From Streptomyces acidiscabies (GTDB taxonomy: Bacteria > Actinomycetota > Actinomycetes > Streptomycetales > Streptomycetaceae), in NCBI RefSeq assembly GCF_020010905.1, contig NZ_JAGJBY010000002.1, forward strand, positions 4,278,001 through 4,342,000: a stretch of 64,000 nucleotides of DNA, given 5' to 3'. The notes under the pieces were generated by a model. It did not search any database, was not told where the DNA came from, and worked only from the letters and a program-made list of their open reading frames with translations. Shown piece by piece: positions 59,610 to 64,000 of the stretch. The position numbers and the translations under genes were made by a program. The first letter of the stretch is position 1; each line of letters starts with the position of its first letter.

Positions 59610-60380
59610 GTGCCCATCAGCCGCCGCAGTGCCCTGGCTCTCCCCTTCTTCGGCGTGTCGCTCTCCCGGACCAGACCCCCGGCCCTGGACACCCCCGCCA
59701 AGAAAGAACTCGCCCTCCAGCTCGTCTCCAGCGCCGAGAACTCCTCCTTGGACTGGCGTGCCCAGTACCCCTACATCGAGGACATCCACGACGGACGCGG
59801 CTACACCGCCGGCATCATCGGTTTCTGTTCCGGCACCGGCGACATGCTGAAACTGGTCGAGCTGTACACGAGGCGCAGGCCCCGTAACGTGCTCGCGCGG
59901 TATCTCCCGGCCCTGCGCTCCGTGTCGGGCGGCGCGTCGCACCGGGGGCTGGACCCGTTCTTCGTGCGTGACTGGCGTGTCGCGGCCCGGGACGCCGTGT
60001 TCCGGCGGGCGCAGGAGGACGAGCGGGACCGGGTGTGTTTCGCCCCGGCGCTGCGGCAGGGGAGGGCGGACGGGCTGCGGGCGCTGGGGCAGTTCGCCTA
60101 CTTCGACGCGTACGTCATGCACGGCGAGTCGGGCTTCGACGGCATCCGCGAACAGGCCACGGCACGCGCGAGGACCCCCGCGAGGGGCGGCGACGAGCGG
60201 ACGTACCTGACCGCCTTCCTCGACGCCCGGGTCCGGGCGATGCGCCGGGAACCCGCCCACCGGGACACCAGCCGCGTCGACACCGCGCAGCGTCTCTTCC
60301 TGCGCGCGGGCAACCTCGACCTGGCCCCGCCCCTGGAGTGGACGGTGTACGGAGACCACTACCGCGTCGGCCGAGGCTGA
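59610..60380 (+). CDS. csn: GH46 chitosanase
   Basis: 256 residues. Signal with twin arginine (PISRRSALALPFFGVSLS). The catalytic acid E43 (LVSSAENSSLDWRAQY) and nucleophile-activating D61 (IEDIHDGRGYTAGIIGFCSGTGD) are 18 residues apart, as in S. sp. N174 chitosanase. Hydrolyses beta-1,4-glucosamine links in chitosan outside the cell. GTG start at 59610 with only a weak ribosome site. Usual length. Confidence 0.93.
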   Translation: MPISRRSALALPFFGVSLSRTRPPALDTPAKKELALQLVSSAENSSLDWRAQYPYIEDIHDGRGYTAGIIGFCSGTGDMLKLVELYTRRRPRNVLARYLPALRSVSGGASHRGLDPFFVRDWRVAARDAVFRRAQEDERDRVCFAPALRQGRADGLRALGQFAYFDAYVMHGESGFDGIREQATARARTPARGGDERTYLTAFLDARVRAMRREPAHRDTSRVDTAQRLFLRAGNLDLAPPLEWTVYGDHYRVGRG

Positions 60381-60392
60381 CCCCCGCGCCCC

Positions 60393-61436
60393 TCAGTGAC
60401 GCGGACCGAAGAAGTCCACCGGGGTGGTCGCGCCGCCGCTCATCGCGCCGTTGCCCATCTGCTCGAACCGCTGCTGCACATTGGCCGCGAACGCGTGGGA
60501 CTGCTTGGCGGAGCTGTGCCCGCCCGCGTTCATGGCGACCGTGAGGATCCCGCTGACCGGCGCGCTCGGGGAGGTGCGCACCGGCGTGCACAGGAAGTCG
60601 AACTCCTGCGGGGACGGCGAGTCGTACGTCTTGATCCGGCCGCCGCCGAGCGTGGTGGTCTGCCCGCTGCGGAACGCGTCGTCCATCGCGTTGAACACGC
60701 CGATCGCCTCCAGGCCCGGCAGGACGTGCCGGCCCCGGCTGAACTGCGGGACCATGCCGAACGCCTGGCCCTGCTTGCCGTTGGCGTAGCGCAGGAGGTG
60801 CTCGGGGCCCTCGGTCAGCATGATCGGGAAGGGCGCCCCGTCGAACACCGCGAACAGCTCCTGCTGCTGCGCGAGGAGGCTGTCGCGCAGCCGGAACTCC
60901 GACAGCAGCGTGTCGGCCAGCTCCTTCATGCCCTCGCGGATGCCCGCGTCCCAGGTACGCGGCTTGAAATCGGCCACGCAGACCGTGCCGAGGATCATGC
61001 CGGTGTTGTCGCGCAGCGGGGTGCCGAGGTAGGAGCGCACACCGAGGTCGTTGACCAGCGCGTTGCCCTTGAAGCGCGGGTAGTCGAACACGTCGTCGAG
61101 GGCGAGCTGGGAGCCCATCGCGACGGCGTGCGGGCAGAAGCCGTAGTCGCCGGGGGCCTCACGGGTGAGGTTGGAGAGGTCGAAGGTGACCGAGTTGCCC
61201 GCCGCGTCGGTCCGCGCACCCGGGTCGGTGGGGGGCGTGTACATGCCGCGGAACATCTGCTGCTCGTCGCTGATGAAGTTGACCATGGCCAGTGGCGACT
61301 GGCTGAACCCGGCCGCGAGCCGCGCCACCCGGTCGAAGGTGGCCTCCGCGCCGACCGCATTGAGGCCGAGAATCTGCAGCCGCAGCCGGCGCTGCTCGCC
61401 CGCCAGACGGAGTTCTTCAGGTGAGAGGGAGTCCAT
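60393..61436 (-). CDS. GAF-domain protein
   Basis: 347 residues. An N-terminal GAF domain, about 20-185 (FDRVARLAAGFSQSPLAMVNFISDEQQMF, GFCPHAVAMGSQLALDDV, YLGTPLRDNTGMILGTVCVAD), then a PAS-like region at about 190-320 (LFAVFDGAPFPIMLTEGPEHLLRYAN). No kinase, cyclase or DNA-binding output is visible. It may regulate the neighbouring polyketide genes, but only position supports that. ATG 61436. Confidence 0.85.
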   Translation of the reverse strand: MDSLSPEELRLAGEQRRLRLQILGLNAVGAEATFDRVARLAAGFSQSPLAMVNFISDEQQMFRGMYTPPTDPGARTDAAGNSVTFDLSNLTREAPGDYGFCPHAVAMGSQLALDDVFDYPRFKGNALVNDLGVRSYLGTPLRDNTGMILGTVCVADFKPRTWDAGIREGMKELADTLLSEFRLRDSLLAQQQELFAVFDGAPFPIMLTEGPEHLLRYANGKQGQAFGMVPQFSRGRHVLPGLEAIGVFNAMDDAFRSGQTTTLGGGRIKTYDSPSPQEFDFLCTPVRTSPSAPVSGILTVAMNAGGHSSAKQSHAFAANVQQRFEQMGNGAMSGGATTPVDFFGPRH

Positions 61437-62104
61437 GAGATCAGATCAAAGCAGAACTCCGGGTGGTGCGAGGCGCCTCCCCCGGCGATCCCGGTCACTT
61501 CAGCCCCGGGCGTAACCAGCTTGTCACCTGCGGTGGTTGGCGGAAGAAGCCCTTGCCAGGCGGACTTCGGGGCCTGGTTGACGGGTGCTCAACTTTTGAT
61601 TCTGTCCAAAAAGCGCCGTGTTTCAACCAACGCCGATCACTTCCCGTCATTCCTTGCGGCGGCCGTCGCGCGATGTGGTTGGGGCGTACGACAATCGTGC
61701 GACGGGCGTGTTTTCGACGCTAACGTGTTCGACTCGCCATGACATCGAGGAATCGAAAGTGTGTCTGAAAATGGGGTGTCGAGCCCGGTGTGCGGCGTTC
61801 CCGGCCAGGGGGGACGTGTCCGGCGCAGGGGGAAGAGCTGTTCCGGTGGGGGACCGGTGTGCGGAGCGGGGGGTCCGCGCAGGCTGAACAGACCCTAGGC
61901 ACGCGCCTGTCGGGCGTGGGTTTGTCCCTTCGACTTCGTCGACCGTTCCGCGCGCCGTCGCGCCGTGGTGACGGCCGTCGCCCATGGCGTGCACCTCCGG
62001 CCTGAGGTGTTGCCGAGATCTCGTCGTCTTTTCGCCGTCCTGCGGGCAAGATCAACACTACTGTCGCGTAACGACGGTGGCCGAGTATGAAATGGAGTCA
62101 GCTC
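61437..62104. other. 668-bp intergenic region before the polyketide synthase
   Basis: Between divergent GAF and polyketide synthase genes. The part 61,590-61,770 is clearly richer in A/T than the rest and holds ACGA-CAA-TCGT (61,688-61,698 region) as a small palindrome. Several short open frames occur but none has coding character, so I see no gene. Likely promoter and regulator-binding region. Confidence 0.5.
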
Positions 62105-64000
62105 ATGAACAGCTGCGAGGCGGATGCCCGCTGCGTGGCGGTGATCGGCATGGCCTGCCGGCTGCCCGGCGCCGGCGGCGCCGACGAACTGTGGGAGCTG
62201 CTGCTCGACGGTGTGGACGCCACCGGGGACACCCCGGCCGAGCGCTACGACGCGGACGCCCTGCACTCCGCCAAGGGCGCCCCGGGCCGGATCACCGCCC
62301 GCCGCGCCGGCTACGTCGCGGAAGCGGGGGAGTTCGACGCCGCCTTCTTTGGCATGTCCGAGGCAGAAGCGGTCCAACTGGACCCGCAGCAGCGCCTGCT
62401 GCTGATGACCGCCTGGGAGGCACTGGAGGACGCCGGCCGCACCGCCGCCGAACTGGCGGGCACCCGCACCGGCGTCTTCGTCGGCAACGCCCGCTCCGAC
62501 TACCTCGAGATCGCCCTGCGCCAGGGGGCGGACGGCGCCGACGCCGCCCAGCTGAACAACTTCCGCTCCCTGCTGCCCGCCCGGGTCTCGCACTTCCTGG
62601 ACCTGCGCGGCCCGAGCGTCGTCGTCGACACCGCCTGCTCCTCGTCCCTGGTCGCCGTCCACCAGGCCGTGCAGAGCCTGCGCGCCGGCGAGAGCCCCCT
62701 CGCGCTCGCGGCCGGCGTCAACCTGGTGCTGCGCCCCGACGAGGCCATCGTGATGAGCCAGGCCGGCGGCCACTCCCACGACGGCCGCAGCCGCTTCGGC
62801 GACGCGGCGGCCGACGGGCACGCGCCCGGCGACGCGGTCGGCGTCCTCGTCCTCAAGCGCCTCGACCGCGCCAAGGCCGACGGCGACCGCATCCGCGCCG
62901 TCATCCGCGGCAGCGCCGTCGGCAACGACGGCCGCACCAGCGACACCGTCCTCAACCCCTCCCTCCAGGGCCAGCTCGACGTCCTGCGCTGGGCCTACGA
63001 GGACGCCGGCGTGAACCCGGCCGACGTCGACTACGTCGAGGCCCACGGCTCCGGCTCCCCGTCCCTGGACCCCATCGAACTCACCGCCCTCGGCGAGGTC
63101 CTGGGCGCCGGGCGCCCGGCGGACCGGCCGCTGCTCGTCGGCTCGGTGAAGACGAACGTCGGTCACGGCGAGGCCGCCGGCGGCATGGCCGGGATCATCA
63201 AGGCGGTGCTCTGCCTGGAGCACGGCCGCATACCCGCGAGCCTCCACCTCAGCACCCCGCGCCCCGACCTCGACTGGGACACCCTCCCCGTCCGCGTCCC
63301 CGGCGAGGCCCTGGACCTGCCCGAACACGACGGCCGCCCCGCCTACGCCGGAGTCTCCGGACAGGGCTCCGCCGCGCTCAACGCGCACGTCGTCCTCAGC
63401 GAGGCAGCCCCGCCCGACCCCGCCGAGGACCCCGAGGGCGCCGACACCCCCTACCTGCTGGCGCTCTCCGCGCGTAGCGCCGAGGCGCTCACCGACCTCG
63501 TCGCCGCCTACGTCCGCTACCTCGCCCCCGACGGCGCCGGAGCCGCGTACCCGGTCCGGGACATCTGCCACACCGCCGCCCTGCGCCGCGACCACCACGA
63601 GGGCCACCGGCTGGCCGTCGTCGGCATCAGCCACAAGGACCTGCGCGACGCGCTCATCAGCGGCGCGGCCCACGCCGAGGGCCCCCTCGCCGAACTCGCC
63701 GCGCGCTACACGGTCGGCGAGGACGTCGACTGGGGGACCGCCGTCGGCAAGGAGGGCCGGTACGTCCCCGTACCCGGCTACCCCTGGCAGACCAAGCGGT
63801 ACTGGACCGGCGAGCGCGCCGGGTCCGAGGGCGACGACCTCGCCTCCTGGGTGCTGAGCGAGCACGCCCGCACCGGCTTCGGCGAGGACTCCACCCTCAC
63901 CGACATCGGCATCGACTCCCTCGCCAAGCTCCGCATCGTCGTCGACCTCGCCAAACGCACCGGCCAGGACGTCGACCCCGAGGAACTCGGCCAGGTCCGC
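62105..64000 (+). CDS. Type I polyketide synthase, ketosynthase-ACP without AT (3' cut)
   Basis: 632 residues in the window. Ketosynthase about 8-440: active Cys C178 (VDTACSSSLVAVH), H314 (EAHGSGS) and H354 (KTNVGHGEAAGG). Next comes the KS-AT linker (YLLALSARSAEALTDLVAAY ... GHRLAVVG) joined almost directly to a post-AT linker (VPVPGYPWQTKRYW); the acyltransferase that should lie between is absent. An ACP follows with S605 in GIDSLAKL. Loading must come from a separate AT, or the KS must use a pre-loaded ACP. ATG 62105 has TGGAG 7 bases upstream. Confidence 0.92.
   Translation, partial: MNSCEADARCVAVIGMACRLPGAGGADELWELLLDGVDATGDTPAERYDADALHSAKGAPGRITARRAGYVAEAGEFDAAFFGMSEAEAVQLDPQQRLLLMTAWEALEDAGRTAAELAGTRTGVFVGNARSDYLEIALRQGADGADAAQLNNFRSLLPARVSHFLDLRGPSVVVDTACSSSLVAVHQAVQSLRAGESPLALAAGVNLVLRPDEAIVMSQAGGHSHDGRSRFGDAAADGHAPGDAVGVLVLKRLDRAKADGDRIRAVIRGSAVGNDGRTSDTVLNPSLQGQLDVLRWAYEDAGVNPADVDYVEAHGSGSPSLDPIELTALGEVLGAGRPADRPLLVGSVKTNVGHGEAAGGMAGIIKAVLCLEHGRIPASLHLSTPRPDLDWDTLPVRVPGEALDLPEHDGRPAYAGVSGQGSAALNAHVVLSEAAPPDPAEDPEGADTPYLLALSARSAEALTDLVAAYVRYLAPDGAGAAYPVRDICHTAALRRDHHEGHRLAVVGISHKDLRDALISGAAHAEGPLAELAARYTVGEDVDWGTAVGKEGRYVPVPGYPWQTKRYWTGERAGSEGDDLASWVLSEHARTGFGEDSTLTDIGIDSLAKLRIVVDLAKRTGQDVDPEELGQVR

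Noticed and set aside
61463..61887. Small plus-strand genes before the polyketide synthase
   Set aside because: Overlapping short frames without ribosome sites, codon bias or recognisable products.
61895..63865. 656-codon minus-strand frame opposite the ketosynthase
   Set aside because: It mirrors the ketosynthase codons (Gly/Val/Ala/Asp-rich) and has no motif or ribosome site.
1..64000. tRNA genes, rRNA genes, CRISPR arrays, prophage or complete insertion sequences
   Set aside because: None was found on reading both strands; no transposase, integrase or regular short repeat-spacer pattern is visible.

Overview
The window looks like a piece of a Streptomyces chromosome or that of a very close relative. 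The coding sequence is very GC-rich with C/G-ending codons, GTG and TTG starts are common, and several genes appear leaderless. It also carries a complete conservon (sensor-like ATPase, roadblock, DUF742, small GTPase, paired P450s), a typical streptomycete intergenic repeat (core cgcagttccccgcgcccc), a short 'RRHVDxCR' leader peptide and many secreted hydrolases. No tRNA, rRNA, CRISPR array, phage or intact insertion sequence was found. Both ends cut genes: a response regulator/thioredoxin-reductase fusion on the left and a type I polyketide synthase on the right.

Layout. 1-7.5 kb: stress and redox genes (fused regulator, UspA, DUF4032, metallo-beta-lactamase fold protein, membrane acyltransferase, TetR plus FAD dehydrogenase), with a 164-bp palindromic MITE-like element at 2905-3068. 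7.5-15 kb: DUF488, a secreted M1 peptidase, and an apparent lysine module (saccharopine-dehydrogenase-like enzyme, TetR, ArgP/LysG-type regulator, LysE exporter), then an MFS gene with unusual codon use and a stand-alone cyclic-nucleotide-binding-fold protein. 15-26 kb: FUSC membrane protein, type II NADH dehydrogenase, PRC-barrel protein, acyl-CoA synthetase, HATPase, VOC protein and a MarR-ABC exporter operon. 26-36 kb: a second-type hemC, a necrosis-inducing (NLP) secreted protein, an orphan histidine kinase, a dehydrogenase that seems to have lost its zinc-binding N-terminus, a degenerate response regulator, a P450/ferredoxin pair, MarR, peroxiredoxin and a large SpoIIE-type phosphatase. 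36-45 kb: cupin, TauD dioxygenase, LLM enzymes (two of them behind the leader peptide), phosphoesterase, DUF1684, VanX-type dipeptidase and MHYT protein. 45-50.7 kb: M4 protease, dienelactone hydrolase, YciO and a PucR-type regulator. 50.8-56.6 kb: the conservon. 57-60.4 kb: secreted arabinofuranosidase-like GH127/146 and GH46 chitosanase. 60.4-64 kb: GAF protein and the start of a ketosynthase-ACP polyketide synthase without an acyltransferase.

How parts connect. The clearest regulatory logic is around 29.9-33 kb. Three 18-bp motifs spaced exactly 28 bp apart sit between the dehydrogenase/kinase operon and the degenerate response regulator, and a fourth copy lies just in front of the marR gene, suggesting one MarR regulon. 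Directly after the response regulator, GTCAGC repeats in 11-bp register precede the P450, the spacing expected for an OmpR-type protein. The two P450s of the conservon form the CYP157/CYP154-like pair, one of them lacking the K-helix ExxR arginine. The polyketide synthase at the right edge, whose AT appears excised between intact linkers, is the most likely start of a biosynthetic cluster continuing beyond the window.
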